A stretch of 64,000 bases of DNA from Acidobacteriota bacterium (GCA_021325515.1 JAJPHC010000044.1:1-64000); one strand, 5' to 3'; shown: positions 1-9,007, numbered from the stretch's first letter. A program made the numbers and translations. Notes: a model not told the origin generated them from the letters alone.

Positions 1-6
1 GCACCC

Positions 7-214
7 CACTTGGGAGAACGAGGTGGGGCGCGGACGCCCTCGTCCGCGAGCTGCTGCCGTCGAGGCAGCAGTGCTCCCGTTCCGATGTGCGGACGAGGCG
101 TCCGCACTCCACTTGGGAGGACGAGGTGGGGCGCGGACGTCCTCGTCCGCGAGCTGCTGCCGTCGAGGCAGCAGTGCTCCCCTGCCCGTCGCTTCGTCCT
201 CGTCCGCGAGCTGC
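7..214. repeat. Tandem copies of a double-hairpin intergenic repeat (family A)
   Basis: Two direct copies of about 72 bp lie at 7-78 and 110-181 with period 103 and only a few mismatches. Each contains two inverted repeats: a GCGGACG...CGTCCGC arm pair and CTGCTGCC-GTCGA-GGCAGCAG. A further inverted GCGGACGAGGCGTCCGC lies between the copies (about 89-105). A partial third copy (198-214) abuts the spmB stop codon. A shortened copy recurs at 25911-25957. No coding potential is evident; the two forward ORFs through here are low-complexity readings of the repeat. Confidence 0.85.
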
Positions 215-216
215 GT

Positions 217-750
217 TTACTGCATCCACGTGCAGACCGCGATCGCGACGATCGCGGCGACGATGTCTCCGATGATCGCCGACGGAATCGCATGCCGCGT
301 GCGCTTCACGCCGACCGCGCCGAAATAGACTGCGAGAACGTAGAAGAGCGTCTCGCTGGAGCCGTACATCGTCGCCGCGATCCGCGAGACGAGCGTGTCG
401 GGCCCGTAGCGCTTGATGATGTCCGTCGTCAGCGCCAGCGATCCGCTGCCGGACAGTGGCCGCAGCACGAGCAGCGGAAAGATCTCCGGCGGAAATCCGA
501 TCCGCGTCATCGCGGGCCGCAGAAAGTTCGTCACCATGTCCATGGCGCCGGATCCGCGGAACATGCCGATGGCCACGAGAATCCCGACGAGAAAGGGAAT
601 GATCTTCACCGCGACGTTGAAGCCGTCCTTCGCTCCTTCGATGAAGACGTCGTAGACCTTGATGCCGCGGAGCATCCCCACGAGCGGGATTCCGACGAGC
701 AGCACGGGAATCGTCCAGAGCGAGATCTGCTGGAGGATCTCGCGGATCAT
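217..750 (-). CDS. spmB: Spore maturation protein B-like (nucleoside recognition/gate domain) membrane protein
   Basis: 177 aa starting MIREILQQIS, with four or five hydrophobic segments and the conserved core FRGSGAMDM (about 64-72) and RPLSGSGSLAL (about 97-107), typical of the SpmB half of the SpmA/SpmB pair. The ATG at 750 overlaps the spmA stop by 4 bp (ATGA), so the two are translationally coupled; the longer ORF reaching 1401 is just the wrong frame of spmA upstream. In spore formers the pair acts in spore-core dehydration. It is also widespread in non-sporulating Gram-negatives, where the role is unknown, possibly transport. No other sporulation gene is seen here, so the name indicates family only. 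Confidence 0.85.
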   Translation of the reverse strand: MIREILQQISLWTIPVLLVGIPLVGMLRGIKVYDVFIEGAKDGFNVAVKIIPFLVGILVAIGMFRGSGAMDMVTNFLRPAMTRIGFPPEIFPLLVLRPLSGSGSLALTTDIIKRYGPDTLVSRIAATMYGSSETLFYVLAVYFGAVGVKRTRHAIPSAIIGDIVAAIVAIAVCTWMQ

Positions 751-1343
751 TGCGCGTTCCTCTTCGGGAAGAAGCGTTGCAGGATTTTCGATGCGATGAC
801 CGCTGCCGTTGCGCCGCACAGCGTGGCGATGATCGTCGTCGGGATGATTGCCGTCGGCTGCTTCGAGCCGGCTGCAACGAGCACTCCGATGATCGTCGCC
901 GGGATGAACTGAATGCCCGCGGTGTTCAGCGTCATGAACGTCACCATCGAGTTCGACGCCGTCTCTTTGTCGCCTTCGTTCAACTCCTGCAGCTCTTCCA
1001 TCGCCTTGATGCCGAACGGCGTTGCAGCGTTGGAGAGCCCGAGCATGTTGGCGGCGATGTTCATGATCATCGCGCCGATCGCCGGATGTTCGGGCGGGAT
1101 CTCCGGAAAGAGCAGCCGCGAGATCGGCCGCAACGCGCGCGACAGCATCGCGATGAGCCCCGCCTTCTCCGCGACACGCATGATCCCAAGCCAGAGCGTC
1201 ATGATGCCGATGAGACCGAGCGCGATCTCGACAGCGGTCTTCGCGGAATTCATCGCGCCGCTCGTCACGTCCGCCGCCGTGCCGTTGAAGACGGCGACGA
1301 CCAGCGCAATCGCCATGAGCGCGAACCAAATGTAATTCAACAT
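747..1343 (-). CDS. spmA: Spore maturation protein A-like membrane protein
   Basis: 198 aa from ATG 1343 (MLNYIWFALM), the usual length for SpmA. A GTG at 1385 would add 14 poorly hydrophobic residues, so the ATG is preferred, although neither start has a clear Shine-Dalgarno. Features are an N-terminal membrane helix (3-20), a helix near 60-75 with TLWLGIMRVAEKAGL, the segment NIAANMLGLSNAATPFGIKAM typical of gate-domain proteins, and further helices near the C-terminus. It is co-transcribed with spmB (4-bp overlap). The family is known as a two-component membrane assembly; substrate and role outside sporulation are not established. Confidence 0.85.
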   Translation of the reverse strand: MLNYIWFALMAIALVVAVFNGTAADVTSGAMNSAKTAVEIALGLIGIMTLWLGIMRVAEKAGLIAMLSRALRPISRLLFPEIPPEHPAIGAMIMNIAANMLGLSNAATPFGIKAMEELQELNEGDKETASNSMVTFMTLNTAGIQFIPATIIGVLVAAGSKQPTAIIPTTIIATLCGATAAVIASKILQRFFPKRNAQ

Positions 1344-1449
1344 GTTCGCGATGGTAGGCGACTGCGTGGAACGAGACAATCGCACGGCCGGGAGAACCCA
1401 TCGTCCAGCGGTCGCGCCTCCGGCGCTACCATTGGCTAATCTCCTTGTG

Positions 1450-1467
1450 GCACGCCTGCCGGCGTGC
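1450..1467 (-). terminator. Short hairpin downstream of the nfnB-like gene
   Basis: GCACGCC-TGCC-GGCGTGC forms a perfect 7-bp stem with a 4-base loop, 6 bases after the stop codon of the minus-strand gene ending at 1474. There is no U-run, so termination is inferred from position only. Confidence 0.4.
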
Positions 1468-1473
1468 GATTGT

Positions 1474-2904
1474 CTACCAATCGCCGGTGCTCAGGTAATC
1501 GTCGATTCCCCTGGCTGCCTTGCGGCCCGCGCCCATCGCGAGAATCACCGTCGCGCCGCCCGTCACGATGTCGCCGCCGGCGAAGACTCCCCGCTTCGAC
1601 GTGCGCATCGTTTCCGGATCCGCTTCGATGTAGTTCTTCCGGTTCGTCTTCAAATCGGGAGTCGTCGACTGAATCAAAGGATTCGCGCTCGTGCCGATTG
1701 CGATGATCGCCACCTGCGCCGGAATGAACACCTCTGCGCCTTCGATGGGCACCGGGCGGCGCCGCCCTGACTCATCGGGCTCGCCCAGTTCCATCTGCTG
1801 GCAGCGGACACCGCTCAGCCAGCCGCGCTCGTCGCCGATCAACTCCAGCGGACTCGTCAGCGGACGGAGATCGACACCCTCTTCCTTTGCATGCTTGATC
1901 TCTTCCTTGCGCGCCGGCATTTCCGCTTCGCTGCGGCGATAGACGAGCGTCGCCGTCCGCGCGCCGAGGCGCAGCGACGTCCGCACGGCATCCATCGCGG
2001 TATTGCCGCCACCGACGACGACGACATCCTTGTCTTTGCAGTCGTACACCGGCTCGTCGTATTCGGGGAAGCGATAGGCGCGCATGAGATTCACGCGCGT
2101 GAGAAATTCATTCGCGGAGTAGACGGCGTTGAGATGCTCGCCCGGAATGTTGAGGAATTGCGGCAGCCCTGCGCCCGTCGCGACGAACACTGCGTCGTAG
2201 CCTTCCTCGTTCATCAACTGATCGATGGTGACGGTCTTGCCGATCACCACGTTCGTCTCGAACTCGACGCCGCGCTGCCGCAGCACGTCGACTTCCTGCC
2301 GGACGATTTCCTTCGGAAGACGGAACTCCGGGATGCCGTACACGAGCACGCCGCCCAGCTCATGCAGCGCTTCGAAGACGCGCACACGATGGCCCTGCTG
2401 AATGAGATCGCCGGCCGCGGAGAGCCCGGCCGGTCCGCTGCCGACGATCGCGACAGCCTTGCCGGTGGACGGCTTGTTCGCCGGGATGCCGATCTGCCCC
2501 GTCGTCCGCTCATAGTCGGCCACGAAGCGCTCGAGGTGTCCGATCGCGAGCGACTCGACCTTCTTCGTCATCAGGCAATCGCCTTCGCACTGATCCTCCT
2601 GCGGACAGACGCGGCCGGTGATGGCCGGCAACGCATTGTCTTCGCGGATCTTCGCGGCGGCACCGAGGTAGTCGCCGTCGATGATGAGTTGCACGAACTC
2701 TTTCACCTTCACCGCAACAGGACATCCGCGCGTGCAGGTCGGCTTCGCGCAGGCCAGGCAGCGCAGCGCTTCCTGATTCGCGAGCTCCGGCCGGTAGCCG
2801 AGATTCACTTCCTCGAAATTGCGCGCGCGGATCTCGGGCTCGCGCTCCGGCATGTGCTGCCGCGGCATCTTCATCCGCTCTTTGTTCGGGACTGGATTAG
2901 GCAT
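1474..2904 (-). CDS. NADPH-dependent glutamate synthase small-subunit-like / NfnB (SudA-type) flavoprotein
   Basis: 476 aa from ATG 2904 (MPNPVPNKER). The N-terminus has the GltD-type iron-sulfur region: Cys 49, 52, 57, 61 in RCLACAKPTCTRGCP, then Cys 100, 106, 110 in VCPQEDQCEGDC. The FAD-binding GSGPAG is at 155-160, a second nucleotide-binding GGGNTAMD lies near residue 310, and the C-terminus has the GDIVTGGATVI FAD loop. The upstream partner overlaps by 8 bp and is not a GltB large subunit but a DHOD-electron-transfer-like protein. Together they match the NfnAB/SudBA architecture (NADH-dependent ferredoxin:NADP+ oxidoreductase or sulfide dehydrogenase) rather than glutamate synthase. The exact physiological reaction cannot be read from sequence. 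Confidence 0.88.
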   Translation of the reverse strand: MPNPVPNKERMKMPRQHMPEREPEIRARNFEEVNLGYRPELANQEALRCLACAKPTCTRGCPVAVKVKEFVQLIIDGDYLGAAAKIREDNALPAITGRVCPQEDQCEGDCLMTKKVESLAIGHLERFVADYERTTGQIGIPANKPSTGKAVAIVGSGPAGLSAAGDLIQQGHRVRVFEALHELGGVLVYGIPEFRLPKEIVRQEVDVLRQRGVEFETNVVIGKTVTIDQLMNEEGYDAVFVATGAGLPQFLNIPGEHLNAVYSANEFLTRVNLMRAYRFPEYDEPVYDCKDKDVVVVGGGNTAMDAVRTSLRLGARTATLVYRRSEAEMPARKEEIKHAKEEGVDLRPLTSPLELIGDERGWLSGVRCQQMELGEPDESGRRRPVPIEGAEVFIPAQVAIIAIGTSANPLIQSTTPDLKTNRKNYIEADPETMRTSKRGVFAGGDIVTGGATVILAMGAGRKAARGIDDYLSTGDW

Positions 2905-3727
2905 GGCAGGCCGCCTCATAACGCGCGAGCGATTCCTTCTCCTGCTCGCGGTACATCGAATTGCGTTGCATGAGCACGTTGAAATCGACGTCGTGGGCAT
3001 CGAACTCCGGGCCGTCGACGCAGGCGAACTGGCTCTTGTTGCCGATCAGCACGCGGCAGCCGCCGCACATCCCCGTTCCATCCACCATGATCGAGTTGAG
3101 ACTCACGACGGTGCGGATGTTCCGCGTGCGCGTCGTGTCGGCGACTGCGCGCATCATCGGAATCGGCCCGATGGCCAGCACGTAATCGACGTCGCCTTTC
3201 GCGATCAACTGCCGGAGCTTGTCGGTGACGAGTCCCTTCTCGCCGTAGCTGCCGTCGTCCGTCATGATCAGCACTTCATCGCTGGCCGCGCGGACCTCCG
3301 ATTCAAGGATCAGCAGATCTTTCGTCCGCGCGCCGAGGATGGAGGTGACGTAGTTGCCGGCGTCGCGAAGCGCGCGTGCGGTCGGCAGCGCGATCGCGGT
3401 TCCGACTCCTCCTCCGATCACCACCACATGCCCGAACCGCTCCACCTCGGAAGGCTTTCCGAGCGGACCGACGACATCGAGGATCGAATCGCCTTCGCCG
3501 AGCGTGTTGAGCTGGATCGTCGTCTTGCCGATGCCCTGCACGACGATCGTGATCGTCCCCTGATCCGGATCCGATCCTTTGATCGTCAGTGGAATGCGCT
3601 CGCCGAAATCGTCGAGGCGGACGATGACGAACTGCCCCGGCTTCTGTGCACGCGCAATGCGCGGAGCGTCGATTTCGAATTGCTTGACGTTGGGACCAAG
3701 GAGGCGGGCCGAACGGATTCTGAACAT
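2897..3727 (-). CDS. NfnA/SudB-type FAD/NAD-binding, [2Fe-2S] subunit
   Basis: 276 aa ferredoxin-reductase-type protein related to dihydroorotate dehydrogenase electron-transfer subunit. The N-terminal FAD domain (1-95) has RIPLTIKGSD; the NAD domain has VVVIGGGVGTAIALP (101-115). The cluster site is DGTGMCGGC: Asp216, Cys221, Cys224 and Cys236, the Asp plus three Cys pattern described for NfnA. It is first gene of the pair, with an 8-bp overlap into the GltD-like subunit, and divergent from the sulfatase. In characterised Nfn complexes this subunit handles NAD(H) and the partner NADP(H), with flavin-based electron bifurcation. Whether this one bifurcates or is a SudAB sulfide dehydrogenase is unresolved. 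Confidence 0.86.
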   Translation of the reverse strand: MFRIRSARLLGPNVKQFEIDAPRIARAQKPGQFVIVRLDDFGERIPLTIKGSDPDQGTITIVVQGIGKTTIQLNTLGEGDSILDVVGPLGKPSEVERFGHVVVIGGGVGTAIALPTARALRDAGNYVTSILGARTKDLLILESEVRAASDEVLIMTDDGSYGEKGLVTDKLRQLIAKGDVDYVLAIGPIPMMRAVADTTRTRNIRTVVSLNSIMVDGTGMCGGCRVLIGNKSQFACVDGPEFDAHDVDFNVLMQRNSMYREQEKESLARYEAACHA

Positions 3728-3832
3728 GCAACGGATTGTGGGGAATCGCGATTACAAACGCCCGCGAACGTTGATACGTGAGCGCGTGACGAATGTCACG
3801 GGCGCCGTTCCCCTCGCGATAAACTCGAAGAC

Positions 3833-5758
3833 GTGCGCCGAATCCTCCCGTTTCTTCTCGTTCTCGCGTGCAGCAAGCCTGCTCCGCAGCCGAAACCATC
3901 GATTCTCTTCGTCACGCTCGACACGACGCGCGCGGACGCGATCACTCCCGAGATCACGCCGTCATTCACTGCGCTGACGAAGCGCGGCATCTACTTCCGC
4001 CAGGCTTACACGGCGGTGCCGCAAACACTCCCTGCACATCTCACGATGCTCACCGGGCTGTATCCAGCCGCGCATGGAGTGCACGAGAATGCCCGGCCGC
4101 TCGCCGGCGATCGTCCGGTGATCGCCGAGAAGTTGCGCGCGGCCGGTTATCACACCGCCGCGTTCATCTCGGCGTTCGCGCTGGCACGACGTTTTGGAAC
4201 GGCGCGCGGCTTCGACACCTGGGACGAAGATTTCGGGACCGGCGCGGAGCGCACGGCATCCTCCACGACGGATCGCGCAGCAGCGTGGATCGCGGCGCAG
4301 GACGGCACGCCGATGTTCCTCTGGGTGCACTACTACGATCCGCATTTTCCCTACACGCCGCCTGAGCCGTTTCTGTCGAAGTACGCGAAGCAGCCGTACT
4401 ACGGCGAAGTCGCGTTCATGGATCAGCAACTCGGACGCCTCGTCGCGGCGTTCGAGAAGAAAGCCTCAGGCCCCATCGCGATCGTCATCGCCGGCGATCA
4501 CGGAGAAGGCCTCGGCGATCACGGCGAGCAGCAGCACGGCAATCTGATGTACCAGTCGACGATGCACGTGCCGCTGCTGTTCATCGCGCCCGGCGTCAAG
4601 CCGGGAGTCAACGAAGCGCCGGTCTCGACGCGGCGCGTCTTCGACATGCTTCTGCATGCGGCGATGCCGCAGCAGGAGAAGGTCATCGCCGGCGAAGCGA
4701 TGAAGCCGTATCTCGACTACGGCTGGCAACCGCAGACGATGGCGATCGAAGGCCGGCAGAAGACGATCATGGCGGGGACGGCAGAGGTCTACGACGTCAT
4801 CGCGGATCCCGGGGAAACGCACAACCTCGCGGCGCAGGCGAATCTCTCGCGCGACGTGCGCGCGACGCTGCACGATTATCCGGTGCCGTCGCTTCAGGAA
4901 GCTGCGGCGTCGTCGGCGAATCTCTCCGATGAAGAGCGGCGCCAGCTCGCGGCACTCGGCTATGTGGGCAGCAACGCGCGTCCAGTGATTCGCAAGGATG
5001 CGCCGCGGCCCGCGGAGATGGCTCCGCTCTTTCCCATTCTCGATGAGGCTGCGGCCTTGTTCGTGCGCGAGCAGTACGCAAAGGCGATTCCGTTGCTCGA
5101 AGAGATTCTGAAGAAGGATCCCTACAATCTCGATGCAGCGCTGCGCCTCGCGACCTCGCATTCCGCACTCGGACATGACGCGCAGGCACTCGCAGCCTTC
5201 GAGCGCGCGCGGACGATCGCACCGGCGTCGCCCGACGTGCGCACGTATCTCGCGCTCCATCTCGCGCGCGGCCCTCGCTGGCAGGAAGCCGTGCCGATGC
5301 TGGAGCAGGTCATCGCCGCAACGCCGGACAAGGTTCCGGCGATCGAGGCGCTTGCGCTGCTGCGCGAGCGGCAGGGCCGCTTCGACGATGCGCTCGCGAT
5401 GATGCAGCGGCTTTCCGCGCTGCGCGCGTTGTCATCGACGGAACTGCTGCACCTCGGCGAGCTGGCGATGCGCGTGGGCAACACGCAGGCCGCGATCGAC
5501 GCGTTCGAGAAGGCGCACGCCGGTCATGATCTCGAGCTCGGCGTTCTCTATCTCGCCGCGAATCGGCTGACCGACGCACGCGACGCACTCGATCGCGTAC
5601 CAGCGTCGGATCCCGGCTATCCAATGGCGCTGTTCAAGCGCGCGCAGGTCAGCGTGCTGCTGCATGAAGGCGACGCCCCGGCGCGGATCGCGATGGCGCG
5701 CGACCATGCGAATGGCGTCACGCGGCCGCTGATCGAGAGGGAGAAATTGTTCCGGTGA
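3833..5758 (+). CDS. Sulfatase-family (alkaline phosphatase superfamily) lipoprotein with C-terminal TPR region
   Basis: 641 aa from a GTG start. A lipoprotein signal ends in LVLAC (Cys13). The sulfatase-type domain occupies about 20-360: metal-binding TLDTTRAD (28-35), PQTLPAHLTMLTG (63-75), and AGDHGEGLGDHGEQQHG near 220-236. At the formylglycine position the C/S-x-P-x-R signature is replaced by T65-L-P-A-H, so the enzyme cannot form formylglycine; a Thr nucleophile as in phosphatase or phosphotransferase relatives is possible. Residues about 400-620 are tandem TPR helices. It is divergent from nfnAB with a GATAAA -10-like box 9 bases before the start. Substrate unknown. Confidence 0.8.
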   Translation: MRRILPFLLVLACSKPAPQPKPSILFVTLDTTRADAITPEITPSFTALTKRGIYFRQAYTAVPQTLPAHLTMLTGLYPAAHGVHENARPLAGDRPVIAEKLRAAGYHTAAFISAFALARRFGTARGFDTWDEDFGTGAERTASSTTDRAAAWIAAQDGTPMFLWVHYYDPHFPYTPPEPFLSKYAKQPYYGEVAFMDQQLGRLVAAFEKKASGPIAIVIAGDHGEGLGDHGEQQHGNLMYQSTMHVPLLFIAPGVKPGVNEAPVSTRRVFDMLLHAAMPQQEKVIAGEAMKPYLDYGWQPQTMAIEGRQKTIMAGTAEVYDVIADPGETHNLAAQANLSRDVRATLHDYPVPSLQEAAASSANLSDEERRQLAALGYVGSNARPVIRKDAPRPAEMAPLFPILDEAAALFVREQYAKAIPLLEEILKKDPYNLDAALRLATSHSALGHDAQALAAFERARTIAPASPDVRTYLALHLARGPRWQEAVPMLEQVIAATPDKVPAIEALALLRERQGRFDDALAMMQRLSALRALSSTELLHLGELAMRVGNTQAAIDAFEKAHAGHDLELGVLYLAANRLTDARDALDRVPASDPGYPMALFKRAQVSVLLHEGDAPARIAMARDHANGVTRPLIEREKLFR

Positions 5759-5762
5759 AAAA

Positions 5763-5793
5763 AAGAGGAGCGGACACTGCGTCCGCTCCTCTT
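5763..5793 (-). terminator. Strong intrinsic terminator of the TonB-dependent receptor gene
   Basis: Perfect 13-bp inverted repeat (AAGAGGAGCGGAC, 5-base loop, GTCCGCTCCTCTT). Read on the minus strand it is followed by seven U residues (the A-run at about 5757-5763), a textbook intrinsic terminator 10 bases past the receptor stop codon at 5803. On the plus strand it sits directly after the sulfatase stop and may act in both directions. Confidence 0.9.
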
Positions 5794-5802
5794 CTGTCGG
5801 AA

Positions 5803-8800
5803 CTAGAACTGCAGGCGTGCCGTGATCTGGAAGCGGCGCGGCGCGTAATACGACTGCGCAAAGGGAGCGCGCACGGCCCAGTCGGCCCGGTTGAAGTTGG
5901 GATTGTTCTTGTCGAGCAGATTCTTCAGCACGTCGGTCGCGATCGAATCGGGAATCGGGACCGTCGGCGTCTCGGGCGAGTTCTTGACGTTCACAAATCC
6001 GAGCGCGGTCGCCGTGGCCGAAGTGCTCGTGCCGATCCGCGTCTCGAAGTTGTATGGCGTCTGCCGGTTGAAGACGTTGAAGACATCCGCCGCGATCTGG
6101 AAGTTCATTCCATGAGGCAGCGGGACGTTCTCCGTCAGATTCCAATCGACCTGATGGTGTGAGGGCGATCGCCGCGAGCCTGCCGGCTCCGCATAGCGGT
6201 TCGTGTCGCTCGACGATGTCGTGAACTGGCGATACGGGAGAACGCTCTCGAGCTGATACGGCTGGCCCGACTGATAGAGGAAGAACGCGCCCGTCGACAT
6301 CCGCCACGGCAACTGGTACGTCGAGTTGATCTTCAGATTGTGACGGCGGTCGCCGCGCAGATTGCCGTACTTCATGTTCCAGAGCTGGCGTCCCGCGCCA
6401 TCGCCGATGTTCGACGATCCGATGAAGATGCTGTTGTCGTTCGCAGTGTTGAAGGTCGTGTTGTCCTGATCGAAGTTCCCGTAGTAATGGCTCCACGTAT
6501 ACGAGCCGCCGACCGTCAGCTTGTTCGCGCGGTACTCCGTTTCCGCAGTGGCCTCGTAGTACTTCGTGAACGCGCCGTCGAGGTTGGCGATGACGTAGGT
6601 CGAGCCGCTGCCGATCGCGCCGCGAATGCCGGCCGGCGGATTCACGGTGCCGAGGTTCGGCACGTACGGATCGTGTGAAATGCCCTCCGGCGCGTTGTAG
6701 TCGGCGCGCGCGGTGTTGTTGGTGTCCTCGATGTAGTGAGCGCCTTTCCGGTACCGGCCGTACACGCGTGACGTCCAGTTCGGACTGATCTGACGGCTCG
6801 TGCCGAGCATGTACTCCTTGATCTCAGGATGCTTGATGCCGTCCTGCCACCACTTGCCGGACGAGGACGCGTTCGGAGAAACGCCGATGAGATTTCCGTT
6901 CTTGTCGAAGTAGACGTTGACCTGCTGCACGAGATTGCGGTCCCACGATGCAGCGCGTGCGTCGGAGTTCGCCGGCGGCAGGTAGCGCGCGGTGCTGGCG
7001 AAGACCGTGTCGCGTCCGTTGTAGGCCCAGGTCGCGCCGAGGCGCGGCTGGATCATGTCCTTGAACTCGAAGCGATGCATGAGGTACTTCGTGCCGGGCG
7101 AAGCGACGAAGCCCGCGACGTTGTCGGCCTTCGCGAGACCCTGGCCGTACAGCGTGTCCTGGCTGTCGAGCACACCCACGTTGAACGTCCAGTTGTTCAT
7201 GTGGATGGTGTCGTTGATCTCGAAGTTCGTCGTCTTCACTTCGGAGTGAATCGCAGGAACGCCGCGTGCGCCCTGCTGGCTGACCGCCGCGATGAAGTAC
7301 GCGTTCGTCGCGGTGCCGCAGACGTTCGCGGGGCAAACCGTTCCGGAGGCACCGCTGCCGCCCGGAACCGTGATCAGGCCCCATCCGTTCGACACCTGAA
7401 AGCGGTCTTCGGAGTCCTTCATCATCTGCAGACCGAAGTGCAGGTCATGCGAGATCTTCGAGCCGAGCGTCAGGTTGTAGGCGGCCTGACCGTTCTTGCG
7501 ATAGAAGCTGTCGTCGTCGCGCGCGAACTGTCCGAAGCCGACGGTGCCGCCTCCCGTGAGCGCGCCGGCGGTGCAGGTGATGTTGAACGACGATGCGTTC
7601 GGCGGGCAGATGAATCCGTACTGCTGCAGATACGGCTGCACGAATGCGGCCTGCGCCGGGTTCGTCGAGATCGGTGTCGGGACGATCAGGCGCCCCTGCG
7701 TCGCGAGGTTGGTGATGTCGAGATGCGTTCCGAGTGCGAAGTTCGGAACGACCGAGGCGATGTGCGCGGCGGAACCGATGCCGGGATTGCGGAAGTCGTA
7801 GAACTTCGCCGTCGCGAAGCTCTTCGAGTTGATGATCCACGATCCGTCGAGCGTCGAGATCTTGAGCTTCACGTTCGATTCGCTGCCCGTCGTCGGTGCC
7901 TGGCTGCCGCTGAAATCGGCAGGCGTTTCCGAAGTGTGCGAGTCGCGATAGCTGCCGTTGAGCAGCAGCGACTGCAGCGGCGTGTACGTCACCTTGCCGA
8001 ACCAGTCGCGCCGGTTCAGCTCATACGGCGGCAGATCGCCGTACACGTTCGTCTGGCTGGAGCGCCTGAAGTCGGGCTTGTAGTACGAAGCATAGAAGTA
8101 CATCCGGTCAGGCCAGATCGGCCCGCCGATGTTCGCGCTGGCCCACGAACGGTTGGTCTGATACGTCAGCGCCTGCGCACGCTGATCGGCGATGAAATTC
8201 TTGTTCAGCGCTTCGTAGCTCACCTCGCCGCTGAACTTGTTCGTGCCGGACTTCGTCACCGTGTCGATGAGGAATCCTCCGGCGCGATCGAAATCAACCG
8301 CTTTCGCGCCGCCACGAACGACTGTCACCTGCGCGACGTCATGATTGTTCGGATCGGCCGAGTTGGCGTTCAGGATGCCGAAGAGCGGCATCGTGATGTT
8401 GACGCCGTCGAACTGATAGACGTTTTCCTGACCGCTCGCGCCCGCGCTCGGACCGCGCAGCGAATCGGCGGTGTACATGACGCCGGGGATGAACTTCTGC
8501 AGATCGCTGTAGTTCTGCGTGATCGGCAACTCGCGGATCTGCTCAGTCGTCAGACCGCTCTGCAGCGCCGTCGACTCTTTGTTCACCAGCGTGGCGCCTG
8601 CTGTGACGGTGATGCTCTCCGCGACTCCCGCGACGCCGAGCTTCACATCGGCAGTCGTGTCCTGCTGCAGCACGACCGACGTGTTCCGAGTCGCTGTCTG
8701 CATGCCGGACAGAGAGAATGTCACCGTGTAGTCGCCGGGAACCAGCGCCGGGAGGCGATAGTCGCCGTTCGCGTCCGTGCTGGTCACGCGCGGTTGCGGC

Positions 8801-8958
8801 AATACGTTCGACTTTGCCTCCACGGTCACACCCGGCAGTGCCGAGCCGTCCGTGGCGGTCACCCTCCCATGAATGGAACCGGTCTGTTGGGCGAAAAGCG
8901 GGACTGCAATGAGGAGCAGACAAAAACAAAGGGCGCTGCGAAGCCTTCTTGATGCCAT
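5803..8958 (-). CDS. TonB-dependent receptor with carboxypeptidase-regulatory-like N-terminus (Oar-like)
   Basis: 1051 aa. Signal peptide to about residue 24 (LLLIAVPLFAQQ). A carboxypeptidase regulatory-like beta-sandwich (about 27-110) contains GSIHGRVTATDGSALPGVTV and GDYRLPALVPGDYTVTF. A plug domain (about 115-240) includes TTEQIRELPI and QVTVVRGGAKAVDFDRAGG. The 22-strand-type barrel ends in RFQITARLQF with the terminal Phe used for outer-membrane insertion. The Shine-Dalgarno GGGGAGG lies 5 bases before the ATG. Such Oar-like receptors are very numerous in Acidobacteriota and import unknown, often polymeric, substrates using TonB/ExbBD energy. It is a single-gene unit with a strong terminator. 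Confidence 0.9.
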   Translation of the reverse strand: MASRRLRSALCFCLLLIAVPLFAQQTGSIHGRVTATDGSALPGVTVEAKSNVLPQPRVTSTDANGDYRLPALVPGDYTVTFSLSGMQTATRNTSVVLQQDTTADVKLGVAGVAESITVTAGATLVNKESTALQSGLTTEQIRELPITQNYSDLQKFIPGVMYTADSLRGPSAGASGQENVYQFDGVNITMPLFGILNANSADPNNHDVAQVTVVRGGAKAVDFDRAGGFLIDTVTKSGTNKFSGEVSYEALNKNFIADQRAQALTYQTNRSWASANIGGPIWPDRMYFYASYYKPDFRRSSQTNVYGDLPPYELNRRDWFGKVTYTPLQSLLLNGSYRDSHTSETPADFSGSQAPTTGSESNVKLKISTLDGSWIINSKSFATAKFYDFRNPGIGSAAHIASVVPNFALGTHLDITNLATQGRLIVPTPISTNPAQAAFVQPYLQQYGFICPPNASSFNITCTAGALTGGGTVGFGQFARDDDSFYRKNGQAAYNLTLGSKISHDLHFGLQMMKDSEDRFQVSNGWGLITVPGGSGASGTVCPANVCGTATNAYFIAAVSQQGARGVPAIHSEVKTTNFEINDTIHMNNWTFNVGVLDSQDTLYGQGLAKADNVAGFVASPGTKYLMHRFEFKDMIQPRLGATWAYNGRDTVFASTARYLPPANSDARAASWDRNLVQQVNVYFDKNGNLIGVSPNASSSGKWWQDGIKHPEIKEYMLGTSRQISPNWTSRVYGRYRKGAHYIEDTNNTARADYNAPEGISHDPYVPNLGTVNPPAGIRGAIGSGSTYVIANLDGAFTKYYEATAETEYRANKLTVGGSYTWSHYYGNFDQDNTTFNTANDNSIFIGSSNIGDGAGRQLWNMKYGNLRGDRRHNLKINSTYQLPWRMSTGAFFLYQSGQPYQLESVLPYRQFTTSSSDTNRYAEPAGSRRSPSHHQVDWNLTENVPLPHGMNFQIAADVFNVFNRQTPYNFETRIGTSTSATATALGFVNVKNSPETPTVPIPDSIATDVLKNLLDKNNPNFNRADWAVRAPFAQSYYAPRRFQITARLQF

Positions 8959-9007
8959 CGAACCTCCCCTCCGAAATGGGCAACGAAAACCGTGCGATTG
9001 TAATCCC

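Noticed and set aside
7-214. Insertion-sequence end or integron attC sites
   Set aside because: No transposase or integrase gene, no target-site duplication and no cassette structure can be seen; kept as a repeat of unknown nature.
217-1343. Evidence for endospore formation from SpmA/SpmB
   Set aside because: These proteins are common in non-sporulating Gram-negatives, and the window shows LPS, Bam and Tol genes but no other sporulation gene.
217-1401. 394-codon reading of spmB extended upstream
   Set aside because: The extra N-terminal part is out of frame with spmA and is low-complexity; the ATG at 750 with ATGA coupling fits the family.
6829-8952. 707-codon open frame on the plus strand
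   Set aside because: Antisense to the TonB-dependent receptor; biased composition and no recognisable domain.
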